Source: Sphagnum compactum (Eukaryota; Bryophyta; Sphagnopsida; Sphagnales). Taken from it: 64,000 nt of DNA. The position numbers and the translations under genes are program-made. Shown piece after piece: positions 11,995 to 24,425 of this stretch (its first letter is position 1; the number at the start of each line of letters is the position of its first letter). The notes beneath the pieces were generated by a model. That model did not search any database and had not been told where the DNA came from. It saw only the letters and a list, made by a program, of their open reading frames with translations. The stretch lies in the NCBI GenBank assembly GCA_965153455.1, contig OZ234501.1, positions 4,154,001 to 4,218,000 on the forward strand. Reading direction: 5' to 3'.

Positions 11995-12658
11995 CTTTCT
12001 TCCTCCTGACACTAGTTTTGTTCTCTTCTTGCTCTTCTCTTTCTCTTAGCTTCTCTTCTCTTCTTTCGTGTTTCTCTGTTACTGTGTGCGCTGGAGAAGG
12101 AAATCCCAAACTTTTTTCCCCTCAACTTTCTGTTTGGTTTTTTCTTTTCTTCTCTTCTCTTTTTTGGGAGGTTTCGCTACTGCGGGAGCGATGCGGGGGT
12201 TTGAGGAGGTCAAGCTCTTCTGTAGTGGGAGAGGAGCCACCAGACAAAAAGGGAAGAAAGCAAGCTGCGCAGGTAAGTAGGGAGAGAGGGGGGCCAGAAG
12301 AAGAAAGTGTTTTGTTGTTGCTGCTGCTGCGCGCATGTGATTTATTTTAGTTGATGCAGCAAACTAGATGATTATGATTATTATGATTATATGACGCCAG
12401 CAGCATCAAAGCGAGGGAGGGAAAGCAGTTGCGAAAGGGGAGGGGAAGAGGGCCCGGAGACGCTTGTAACCACTTCTTCTCCTTCGGCAAGAAGAAGAGA
12501 GACGGGGAGACAGAGAGTAAGTAGGGCCCTGTTCTGATCTCTTTGTCCCATTCATTCCTCGCTCTACACTGTCTCACTGGAATGCACCTCTCTCGCTCCC
12601 TCTTCTTTCCATCTCTTACTCTGGTCACATGCACCGGAAGCCACACCCCGTAAGCCTC

Positions 12659-12678
12659 TTCGTCCGCCGGCGGACGAA
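12659..12678. promoter_or_regulatory. Perfect 20-bp GC-rich palindrome upstream of LNK
   Basis: TTCGTCCGCCGGCGGACGAA is perfectly self-complementary and much more GC-rich than the AT-rich spacer that begins just beyond it. It is about 950 bases upstream of the start codon. It could be a dimeric factor site in a distal promoter. This is inference. Confidence 0.4.
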
Positions 12679-12699
12679 AAGAAGGCGAGTCCCAGCAGT

Positions 12700-15040
12700 T
12701 CCCTCGCAGGACAATCCAAGCATTCTACCAAAAAAGGCGGGGCGAAGTCTTTGCTTCCTCAACAGAGTCTACACTGACTTCCAAGGACAGAGAGCTCTCT
12801 GTTAATTTTGTCCACTGGTTTTTTTTTTGAATTTATATTTTGAATTTTATTTTTTTCTGATTTCCACCTTTTAAAGGTGATTTTGTATTGTTGATTTTAT
12901 TTTTGAAAAAAACTAATGGTTTTTTTTTTTATTGAAGGTTTGGGGCTGTTTTGTTTTTAGGTCTATGATTTTTAGGGTTTTGTTGCAGTTTTGATAATTG
13001 TGTAGTTATCATGGATCATAGTTGGTGTGTTGGAAGAGTTATTTTAATTTGGATGGCTTTGTTTGAACAATGGTTAATAGATCATCCATAAGGAAGGATT
13101 TTGATTATGTGCATTGTACCTTGAACATGAATTGGAATAGTAATTTATTTCATCATCATACAATGGGCATTGCCTGACATTGATATGGTCATTGCTCTCA
13201 AAAAACATGATGTCACATGTTACCACTTGTATAAGAACTAGGCCATGTTGGATCTTTAGGTTTTAAAACTTCAACAAAAAGAGTAGCCATTTGTAATTGA
13301 CCTTCTAATGACAATTTTTTCCCAACGTGTTCACTTTTTAGAATTTGGGTCATAATTAATCTCTTATGTCATTTGCATCTTTAAAAGCTCTAATTCCTTT
13401 GCAGTTTGTGAATATTCTTTGATTTCTTCTGCAATGGAAGGAGACTCCTCAAACAAACATCATGTTTTGCTTATAGCTTTCTTATTGGGTTTGCCTCTAG
13501 TGCTAGGTAAGGTGCATGCCCTTGTCCTAGGTGAGACTATATTAGATGCTTAATCAAATGTGTGATTTGGTGTGACATGATCATCACTATCAACAAAAAT
13601 TGGAGTTTGATGCTCAAGGCTTTCAAATGGTTATGTTTCTGGAATACAATTAAGATGATCATCCAAATTTATCACTTGAGGATGTGGTAATGAGAATCTT
13701 GAACAATGCTACTAACTACAGTTATCATTTTTAGTACATGGCAAGAGTTGTTTGTGTCCATAGTCGTTGCCTTCTTCCACATCATCTTTTCCTTCCTCCC
13801 TTCCTAAGCTCAAATTTAGACTATCCTCCTCCTAGAAAATCCTTCATGGGTGAAAGCATGGTAAAATATAGACAAAAGTAATGTATGCAACAAAATACAT
13901 GGGTCTCTAAATAAAAGGACTAACAAGTAGATGATTTTATAGGGTTAATATTATTATTATTGGGTACATTATTGTTTAACTCTTGTTTGCATGAACTTCA
14001 AAAGCTAAATTGTTATAATCATGTATTTTTAAACTACTTGCAAGTATTTGAATTAGACCTAAAATTTGTGGCAGATTGAAAAAAAAATTCAAATGCTTGA
14101 AAATAGGTGAAATGTTTTTGCAAGTATTTCGTTTTTTTTCATGCACCTCAATATTGATGTGGTGAACATTCTAATATTATTTTGTTTATTAATGGAGTTT
14201 GTTTTCATAACTAAAATGATCCCAACCCTGGAAAATGACATAATTGTTGGGGATACTTTTGGGGTACTTTTTCAAATCCAAAGATATGACACAAATTTCT
14301 TTGAAAAGCTAGAAGGAAGCTAGAAATGCCCATGAAAAAATTAAAAGTTTCATTTGTTTTGAAATGCTAGAAGAAGGTTAGAAGTTTAAAAGACTATTTG
14401 TTTCTTATTTTCTTGTTTTTCTTGCTTTCTTCCGCTTTCTTGCTCTTCCCTTCTACTTTCCTTTTTTCTCATTACTTTATTTACCTGTTTTTTTCTTTCT
14501 TGCTTATGCACTACCTCACATACCATCTTCTTTTTGCTTCTATTTTCCCATTTTCTACTCCTTTTACACCTGCAAATTGAAATTTTTGGAATGCCTTTCA
14601 ACTTTCTACCCTCCGCATCAATTTTTTTTTCTTTTGGTCTTATTTTTACTTCAAATTACTCTCTTGACTTTTTCCCTCTACCTCTCTCCACTCTAACTTT
14701 TCAAGCTCTTCGAACAACAACATGAAAATGAAGAAGACAAGTTCTTTTCAAAAATGATTTTGGGTGGAAGGGTACACCTTTCACTTTAACATGTATGGGG
14801 GGTCTCATACCCTTTCCCCTAAAGTTGTGTGCTAATACCTTATCTAAATGATTCAAAGCTGTGTCAACTGTCATGATGAAATCACATGTACTTCCCAAAT
14901 GGTTGTTGTCAAGATCTTGATGGGATGTCCATATGAAGTTGGTTTCATCCCCTTTTTGGATGAAATATAGCGATTTCCTATTCTCTTTCATCTTGTCCTA
15001 TTTTTTGTTCATGATCAATTCCATTAGGTTGAAATCAATG
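12700..15040. other. AT-rich spacer
   Basis: No exon or known element is supported. Poly-T runs are common at 12.8-12.95 kb. Open frames at 14.1-15.1 kb are short, low-complexity and lack recognisable motifs. Confidence 0.6.
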
Positions 15041-15043
15041 GCG

Positions 15044-15425
15044 ACCAAAGTTATCAAAATGGACGTGACATGCCCATTTTGCATTAGCATCTTATTGATT
15101 TCTGTCTTAACACATTGGTTTTGTTCATTAAAACAAACACAATAAAATTTTCATTTTCAATACGCTGCCCCTTGAACACATGGCGACCAAAAATGGATTT
15201 AGTCATCGCAATAATGATGACTGAAAACGAATTCGATCATCATAGTAACGACAACCAAAAAACTTTGATCACCAAACTTATGGTGACCAAAAAGTTTTAG
15301 TCATTACAAGGTCAATGATCAAAAAATATTTGATTGCTAAACCTATAACAACCAAAACTATTCGGTTGCCATTCCTAGGGCAACCGAATCTTTTCGATCA
15401 TCATTTATGAAACAACTAAATTGTT
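15044..15425 (+). repeat. Degenerate TGGTGACCAAA/TTTGGTCACCA repeats beside the hAT relic
   Basis: The stretch opens with TCAAAATGGACGTGACATGC, which matches 46920-46965 at most positions. It then carries many diverged direct and inverted copies of a GGTGACCAAA/TTTGGTCGCCA motif. The same motif recurs at 47030-47095 and 52080-52460. The position just upstream of the BED finger at 15.7 kb suggests subterminal repeats of an hAT-type element, but no terminal inverted repeat or target duplication was identified. Confidence 0.6.
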
Positions 15426-15699
15426 TTGAGTTGCCAAATTATGTTGGGTAATTAAAACTAAAGCATGCATTCCAAACTCACTTTTTCTTTTGAGTTGTGT
15501 GGGCTTTGTGTTGTTTAACAAACAATGGTTGCAATATACCTTCAGAGGGGTGAAACACTTATGCTTGTTTGAAGTTTTAAATCGTCATATTGCATTTGCA
15601 ATTAGTGTTGAATTTCATTGTGTAGTCCTTAAGGTGGAATCAAGCCATATTATTATATATTATCCGTTAATGAAATATATTGTTCTTGTGTTTTTTCGA

Positions 15700-17215
15700 T
15701 GGAGGGTAAGTAGAAGGTGTGGGATCCATGCTCAAGGAAGGTGGAATGCAAGTTTTGTAACATTGTTATTTTGTACCACAAGGACAAAATGCTTTTTCAT
15801 TTGGGCAATCAACATGATGGTAGTGGGCAAGTTAATGTTGCAATGCTTTTGAAGGCATTACTTGCCATTTATATGGGAATTGTCCTTCAATCACCAAACA
15901 ACATGTTTATACTAACTCTTGATGTGACAATAGAGAGCATGGCCATTGAAACATTGAACCCTTTGATGGAGGGAGTATCACTTTGATGTCTTAAGTGGAA
16001 GGGGCCCAAATTTCCACCCCACCTATAAATAACACGTAGGGTCCTAATACATCCACGAATGATGGCACTCGAACCTTCCAACAAGTTTCATTTATGAAGG
16101 GATTGAACTTAACCAAAAGACAAGAGTTAGACAAGAAATGGATGATTTTCTTTTATGAGGCAAACATCCTTTCTAATGTTATGCAGCATTCATAAAAGTT
16201 GTGAAAGCAACCTTTGAGTCCTAAACAAACCCCCATCATACCATGGATGGTGCATAGATTTGTTACTAAAATCCAAGATTGATGTGTCCAAACATATTTA
16301 TGAGAAGACGCAAAATTCCATTCACAAGTATGGAGTAATCATTTGTTCTAATGGTTGGGATGATGTTGCATGGCATCCATTGTTGAACATAATGCTTACT
16401 TGTCCAATGGCATGTATTCGTAGGTGCCATTGACATAATAGGGGAACGTAAGGATGCCCAATACATATACAATGCATTGGTTGGATACATTGAAAACGTT
16501 TGAGTGGACAACATTGTACAAATTTGTATAGACAATACTTTGAACATGCGGAATGCAATTGATTTTATAATTTGTCATGAATGATAAATCAATTTTACCA
16601 TCGATGGAACATGTTGACAACCAATGTACACTATGTAAGCTCCTTTTTCAATCCATACATATTAGGTGAAATTTGCCTCTATGATGATGTAAATGCAAAT
16701 GAAACATTAAATTGTGCGTTATGAAAAAACATTAATAGCCAACAACCTATGCCTGAGCTTTTAAAGGACTTTGTTGATTTTCTTGGAAATTGAAGGCCTT
16801 TTTCTAACACCCCCCCCCCCCCCCCCCTCACGTGAACAACCTCAATTTGCTCCCACATGAATGGTGGGATTTGATTAAAGCCGATGGATGCGCACTTGCA
16901 CCTGTTGTTCATTGCATCTTGGCACGAATGTGTTTCGAATCATTGTGTGAATGAAATTGGAGTTCATATTCATTTGTCCATAGCAAAGTGCAAAATTGAT
17001 TGACATCAAAACATGTTGAAGACTAGGTGTAAATCTATTCTTATAGCAAGTTCCTCCAAGAACAACCTAATGCTAACCCCAAAGTGTGGTATGAAAAGAA
17101 TATGTACTCTGGAGATTCTATCACTAATACACAATGAATCCAGATCCACTAACCTAAATCACTACGAGGTTGTCAAAGAGAACCCAATTTACCATGCCTT
17201 AATTTCATTTCACCT
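15700..17215 (+). pseudogene. Decayed hAT-type transposase (BED finger and DUF659 relic)
   Basis: A frame from 15717 has a BED-type zinc finger: CKFC (Cys pair at residues 11 and 14) and HLGNQH (28 and 33). Downstream in shifted frames, about 16340-16440 reads CSNGWDDVAWHPLLNIMLTC. About 16430-16570 reads GERKDAQYIYNALVGYIE, then VDNIVQICIDNTLNM. Both are characteristic of the DUF659 region of plant hAT transposases. Later segments (16720-17210) keep weaker similarity, with RCKSILIASSSKNN-type sequence. Several frameshifts and TGA stops interrupt the chain, so the element is dead. The exact element ends were not found. Confidence 0.75.
16810..16827. repeat. Poly-C tract (18 C)
   Basis: Eighteen consecutive C residues interrupt the hAT relic. 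Runs of similar length occur at 24404-24425 and 55418-55435, which is striking in AT-rich sequence. Confidence 0.9.
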
Positions 17216-17219
17216 TTAA

Positions 17220-19320
17220 TGAAACTTCAACTACACATTCATTTGTAGTCAAAAAAATTTACTAAATTTTTTTTGGGTACTATTAAAGTGATAATTTCAA
17301 TGTTCTTTAAAATTTCATAATAGTCATTATTAAAAATAATTTATCATTGCCCTTTATTGCATCAATTAGTTACAATATGACATATTAAATGGTGATTTAA
17401 ACCAACTTATAACTAATTTAGTATTTTATTTTACATGCAATGTAAACTTTAATTGTCGTATATTATTTCAAGCCTTCATTTATTACAATGTGACATTTAA
17501 AAATAAATAAAAAGAAGAAAACCTAATCTTAATCATATGTGTTGATATATATATATATATATATTGCAATATAATGTAAAATTAATATTTATTTAAGTGA
17601 TTACATTTATTATTATACATAAAATATTGTTCACTAACATAATGAATGCCACAAAAAAAAATTATATATATATATAAAGTAAAAATTTATAAATTAATTT
17701 AATATTTTTTCATATAAATTCATTTATAATTAATCAACATCTTCCAATGTTTTGGAATTAAATAAACTACAATAAAGTTTTAAATAAATAAGTAAAAATT
17801 ATTTTTATTCTATTAATAATTAATAATAACTAATTGAAATATTATTATTATTTCTATTATCAAATAGCATATTATTTGTAATTATATAATTTAAGAACTA
17901 TTTAAGTACTTTAAAATATTAAATATATTTTATTAAATTATTTTAAAACATTTCATTATAGAATTCCTTAATATTTAATTAAAATAATCCACATATACAT
18001 TAAAATAAAATTTTGTAACATACTTTAATTTATTATTATACTATTTTATTATTTATTAAAGTATTATTTAGAATAATATGAAGTATCTAATTATGTTAAT
18101 AGTGAAATTTTAAGTTAAATATTTCCATATATAATTATTTCAATGATTATAATTATATCAATTAATGGTAATTTATTGTTAGTTTATGTCAAGATAATAT
18201 CAATTTAAAATCCAATTATTTTATTATTTAAATAAAAAGTTATATTATTCTGAAAAATAAGTCAGATTCTATTTTCTGCCTTTATTTAATAAAATGCTAA
18301 AGGATATTTACAACAAAATAAAATAAAAATTGACTATTTATTAACATAAAAATATGTAATATATAATAAATAATACATCATATTTATATAGGATATAAAA
18401 TAAATAACATATAACACTATGTATACATATTATATAAAAAGTTTTAACTAAATAATATTTTATTGTGGGCTTCACTTCATAAAAATATAAAACATAATAT
18501 TCATCCATGAATATATAATTTCTTTGATCCAATTTTTTTATCATATAAAATCACTGATATATAATACATCACTCTATTTTTTATTATATAGTATATTAAT
18601 AAAAGTATTTGTGAATAAAATGAATATAAAAATAAAGTTATTTATAATTTTATGATCAATATTTCATTTTTAAAAATATTTATATCTTCAAATTAATTTA
18701 TATTTTATAAGTATATAATCAAACTCATATCATAATGTAAAAATTCACATGTATGTATTTAAAATACCATATTTATATGTATTGTATTTCCTAAATACAC
18801 TATGTAACACTAAATAGTTTTGAAAATAACGTTTTTATATGTTGATACATCATATTTTATGAACTATTTGTATTGAATTTCATAATTAAAATTTACTATG
18901 TAATGCCAAAGAAATCATATTTTAAAAAAATTCTTTCATTTGGACAATGTATGAAAAAGATGGTTTAAGAAAGAAAATGTCTTCAAAGCATCATTGTTGA
19001 AATATATTGAAATGCAAGATTTACATGAAATTTTCTTCAATTCAAGTATTGTTCTAATAATTCTTATAGTTTTGTGTGTAGATTTTTGAAATATGTATCA
19101 TTTCATTTGGACATAATATGAAAAGGATATTATTAGTTAAAGTTGGCTTTTGGAAAAGGTTTAGTTGCATCTCAATTTAAAATAAGGTGTAAATAAAAGG
19201 TTTAACCCATATGTTTTGTTTTTAAATCTCATCTCACAAGGTATATATAAAGAATGTCTTCCTTAGACTTATCGCATAGAAATGCATATGCAAATTTGGG
19301 ATGAGTGAAGAAATGCCTGA
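17220..19320. other. Extremely AT-rich spacer
   Basis: Dense TAT/ATT runs with stops in every frame and no gene. It includes AT microsatellites at about 17547-17565 and 17660-17675. The composition could suit a matrix-attachment region or old degraded transposons. The sequence does not decide. Confidence 0.7.
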
Positions 19321-21069
19321 CCTTAAATGCGAATTGCAAAATTAATGAAACATCCTTTTGGCTATTCAGTCCATAAAGGCGACACATTAGAGGATGACCC
19401 ATTAATATTAAACGAGGAGGAGGACCAATATGACCTTTTCAAATTCCCAATTAATGACCCATTAGAAACCTTCCATTTTCAAAATTATTGTCGAATCCTA
19501 GCATTTGGGAATGATAGGGATGTTATTTCATGAACAAATGAGCTTGGACATGAACTTGAATGCAAACAATTAACAATATTCCAAATATGTTCCATTTGTG
19601 TCAATAGGTATATTCCTTGACATATATTTTTGATGTGGAGATTTGTTTTTGACACAAAAGTAATATTCTTCCACATCACCAAGAATGCCATGTGGCACGG
19701 CCATGCACAACATTTCATGGCTTCAATGTAACTAATTTCCCTTTCAATACATTAGGAGTTGTTAGGATTTTTGTGATAATATTTCAAGTCTAGTTTAGTT
19801 TTTTTTTTCTTTTTATGTTTGAAGGGATGCATCAAAGTAATATAGTTCTGAGTGCATTCGTTCATTTGCAACATGTCGCGGTATCCATATCCATGACGCG
19901 CTTGCCAAACACCGCCAAACTTGAATTGGTACTAGTTTATATGATTTTGTTCTTGAAAAATATAGTTAGAGAATTCCAAACAAAGGTTGGATATTAGGCA
20001 TCATCTAATCACTTGCAGGCCTATTAGATATATGGGATGGTGATCAAGATGTTTATCTTTGAGTTTTTGAACAATTTGTGACAATCTCTTGGGAACAATC
20101 CATGGCCAACACACCCAACAAACAAAAATGTCAAAACACAATTTCATCAGCAACCTATTCAGATTCTAGGTGGACAAGAAAATAAATGAATGAGTTTCAA
20201 AGCATAAATGACCAATAAACAATTCCAATGTAGAAGACAATCTATACGAGTTGCATCTCCTTGCATACAATAGAGAGATGGATCAATTAGTGTTTACAAA
20301 TAACATTACCCCCAACAAGGTAGCAAAATTGAATTCCCTAACATGCATTGAAGACAAAAACACAAATACAAAAAATGAAAAAGAAACCACACCACCAAGT
20401 ATGTCAGGTTAGAAATGGTTTCCAATGACATGCAGTAGACACCTATCAAACCTAATTTTGTTTAGTATGTCTGAAACAAAAATCGAAGAGACCATTAAAA
20501 TCTAGAAATGAAATACATAGAAAGGTTTGGAGTCCATATGTCTAGGAATGAAGATGTGTGTTTGGACATAACTTCAAGGCTTGAAAAGAAAATACATCAA
20601 AGTTTGTAGAGATGGATTTTGTGTGATTAATGAATTGATGGAACTATTGAAAGTTTGTGCTAAAAAAAATTATGAATTTTTGTGTAGTCATAGATTTGTA
20701 ATCGCATTGAAGTGAAGAAAACAAAAAGGTTGATTCTTGGAATTTGTAAGTTTATTTTGAATCATAGCAATGGAAGATTGAATATGAAGATTTGTCATCA
20801 ATATGTTTAATTCACAACAAACAACACAACTAGGCAAGCAAAAACATAGTTAGGACATCTATTACAAATGACGCAAAGTTGGGAGCAAAGAAAAATAACA
20901 TTTTAGAATTCACAAAACGGATCCAATAATGCAAAGGAGGGGTAGTAGCTCAACCCCAAAGCTATGGATTGGACTACCTAGTTATTTTGAATCCATGTTT
21001 CTATCTGAATAACAATGTTCAAATATTTAGCTTCATGGTCATGTCGTTATCTTCTATATTCAGTCAATC

Positions 21070-21275
21070 ATCCCTTTTCCTCCTTGTGTTCCTCAAGTCC
21101 TCCTTGGGCCCACAGCTTGTTCTTGTGTTTCCCAACTTTTCCTTGGGGCATTTCATCATCAAGATGTGGTCCTAGCTCCTCCTTGATGCTTTTCAACTTA
21201 TTGATGTGCTTCCCAACTCCTCCTTGGTGTTTCCCAAGTCTTCCTTGTGCTCCCAAATCCTCCTTGTGCTAATTG
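21070..21275. repeat. Degenerate TCCTCCTTG-type tandem repeats
   Basis: Blocks of TCCTCCTTGGTGTTTCCCAA type recur about seven times at 20-35 base spacing with variation. The array produces an artefactual open frame on each strand. Confidence 0.75.
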
Positions 21276-22054
21276 GTTTTTCCTTCCTAGTACTTTCAAT
21301 CCTTTAAAAGACAATGGATTGCTCATATTAAATACAATGTTTCAATGATGTATGGACAACATTCTTCAACATCAGTAGATTGTGATTTTTACCCATCCGT
21401 GGACCACATGGAGTTAAAAAAAGTTGATCTTGAATTCAAAGTACAAGTATGCAAATGGGTATTAAAGAATTTTTTGTAGGACTACAAGATTTATGCAACA
21501 TGAATTTTGAATGATTTTTTTGGACCATGCTATTCATGGTGCATGTTTGGTCCATCCCTTTATGTTTTGCATTCCCTTTTGGTGGGTATCGAGTTTGTTT
21601 TTGGCTTATTCATGACACCTTTTTAAATGCATTTTAATGGCCTTGGTCAAGATGGGGACTATGAACAAGCCAAGAATATACCCAATAACCAAAGAAGGTT
21701 TCGCTTTATCCTTGTTTTTATCTTGGTTTTTCCTTTGGTATTTGGCTTGTCCTAGAAGCTACTTTCAAAATTTGAAGTTGTGATTTTACTATCTCCATTT
21801 TAATTATTCACTTGTTCACAATCAGTCCATCATGCACATTCCTTTTCAAAATGATTAAAAAATAAAATAAGGGAAATCCATTGAAAGTTTTGGGTGCTAG
21901 TTTGATGGGTTTTTAATGTTGGATGATCTATGTGTGATACATCAATTCATGGAAATATACGTGATTGCTAATTTGGTGTGAGTTATATCTATTTCATCAG
22001 TGGGTGCCTTTATATTTGGCTCATAGGTAATGTTTGAACTACTTTAAATGTAGT

Positions 22055-22235
22055 TCAAAGAAGGCGATGGTTAAGTTTCATCTTCACCTTCGCTACAAAA
22101 TGTGTATCATCAATGGGTAGGAGGTAATCAATAGGTTTTGTGTTCACCTTTGTCATAAAATATGTGTAACATCCTTGTGTAAAAGGTGATTGATAGGTTT
22201 CATATTCACCTTTGTCGCAAAACTTGTGTGTTCTT
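22055..22235. repeat. Tandem array, about 60 bp unit, three copies
   Basis: The unit contains GGTTTCATATTCACCTTTGT, then CGCAAAA-TGTGTATCAT-like sequence and an AAAGGTGATTGATAG-like end. Three diverged copies account for the 61-codon minus-strand frame here. Confidence 0.75.
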
Positions 22236-24403
22236 TTCATTTCAATTGGACTAATGGATTTATTTGCAATGTGCTATGATGGGGCATTTACATCATTATT
22301 GATGGATGTGGATTTCGAATATTAAAAAAATGGATGGAAAGTTAAATGTTAAAGTTAATTGGTCAACAAATTGGATAAAAAGATTGGATGGAAAATGGAT
22401 AGTTTTTGGTGTTTGTGATGAACAAATGGATGAATTATGATGGAAAAAAATGTGGATGAAATTTGATCCAAGGGATGGATGGAAGATGATAAATTGATGA
22501 CATATTGATGACGAATCTTTGGATTACTATGGTGGATGAAATCTGGAGACTAAATGAAGTAATAGGGTTCAAGTTCAATATTCAAGGTTCAAGGTTCACA
22601 TGGTTGCATCATTGATTCTACTAGATTGTCAATGGGAAACTTCATGGTTACCTTCATGAATAGAATAGTGTCATCTTCAAAGTCCTCTTCTAATATGACT
22701 TGTCGTTTTGAATTTTTTCCTTTTGTTATTGTTTGTGATGGTTGTCTTTGTAAATTGTTTGGTAGTAAGTCTTCCCCAAAGAAATACACCATGTGCCTTT
22801 TTGTCACCTTGTTCCTTTATTTTTTCCTAGGGAACACAAGTCTCGTCTTCTTTGCCTGATCTTCCCATGTAAAACTTTCCTTCCATCCCTTGAAAATGGT
22901 ACCAATAAATAATATTTACCAACGTTGGGTGATTTTTTAATGCCCACCTGATTTTTAGCAATGATGTTATGCAAACTGGTTGGCACCTTTAATTTACATG
23001 TGAGAACCAAAATGAGAACCGGAGTGAAAAACTTCTTTTTGCTTTTGGGTGAAAACACATTTAGGGGGATTATTTGGACTATCACAATTGCAAATTTTTT
23101 GGATTATATTTGAAGTTAAAATGTAAAGTCATATTCAACATTAACATGATCAAAATTTTAATTATCCATGTTACAATAGACTTTAATGGGAATCAAATTA
23201 AAAAATATGGATGATCGTTTTAATAAAAATGAATTCATAATGGACTTTTGAAATGATGACACTATGTTTGTCACGTAGATAAAATGAAAAATGTGGATTT
23301 AAAAAGTATGTCAAAATAAAAATTGAAAAAAAAACCACCATCAAATGATTTAAGAATAAGATGCATTGAAACTTTCCCAATACAAAAGAATGATTTAATT
23401 ATTTTTAAATACCATGATTTTTTTTGGTTCTTTTATTGTTTATAGTCCATGTGGCATGTCACCTTTTACCTAGGTGTCATGTTTTTGTTTAGAGGTCTTT
23501 TGTAATGGTGTGCAATCTTGTTGTGTTGTGGTGAATTTGAGCATGTTCACATTCTATGTGTTTTAAATGCATTTTTTCAATTTTGTGTGTTCTAATTGTC
23601 ATTTGTTAGCATCTATGTTTGCAAGTTACCTTCAACATGGATCCATGTTTTATAAATTTTCCATTAAAATGTGTTTGATGTTAGAATACATTGTTGTTTC
23701 AATAACCCCATTTTCCATTTTGTATGTTTTGTTTGCTTTGTTTGTTTCTTAGAACACATCTTGCATTTCTTGCTTTTTGTCAAAGGTAAGTTTTGTTGAA
23801 CTATTCAATAGTTCTCTGCAATTTTTCTTTTCATTTTCATTTTGTTTTTCTTGTTTTAGATTTTTGATACTAAAAATAGTTAAGGATTTGCATCCATAGT
23901 AAAGATTTATTGTTGTTGTAGTTTCTTATTTTTGTGTGGTGTCTTTGACAATGCCTCTTGTTTTGATGTAACATTTTTGGCATGTAGTTGATTTAAAAAG
24001 ATAATGGCATTAGAAATGTTATACCTTGTAAATATAATTTTTTTTGTTCCAATTGACAAAAATGTCAATGAAAATTTTGAAATCCCATATGATGACAATT
24101 TTTTTTGCCCTTTTTAAAACTCTAGTTGACGCACATTTTAGTTTGTTAATGGAAGGTTTTTGGGTCAAAATGGGATAAAAAGAGTTGATAAAGCCATTTA
24201 GATAATTTTCAAATAGTCTTCACTTGTTGATGCTATGGTATGGTATGGTATTAGTTTTTTGAAAGTTGTTACTAGTGATATATGAATGTTGGTCTAATAT
24301 GTCTTGATAACACTTATGAAAAATCTAAAGATTCAAGCATTTAAGCAAAAATTAACATTTCATCTACCCTACACAACTCTCAAAAGACTTGTACTTTGTA
24401 AAT

Positions 24404-24425
24404 CCCCCCCCCCCCCCCCCCCCCC
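24404..24425. repeat. Poly-C tract (22 C)
   Basis: This is the longest homopolymer C run in the window. It sits in otherwise AT-rich spacer. Confidence 0.9.

Larger units (their letters stand above)
19321..24400. other. Spacer, no supported gene
   Basis: A 68-codon ATG frame at 19327-19533 contains an acidic NEEEDQYDLF segment but no known domain. The remainder is stop-rich. Tandem arrays lie at 21070-21275 and 22055-22235, and GATGGA-rich sequence at about 22290-22550. I see no recognisable transposase. Confidence 0.55.

Noticed and set aside
11521-12350. Plus-strand open frames rich in Phe, Leu and Ser
   Set aside because: They are produced by CTT, CTG and CT runs in the leader/promoter region of the minus-strand LNK-like gene.
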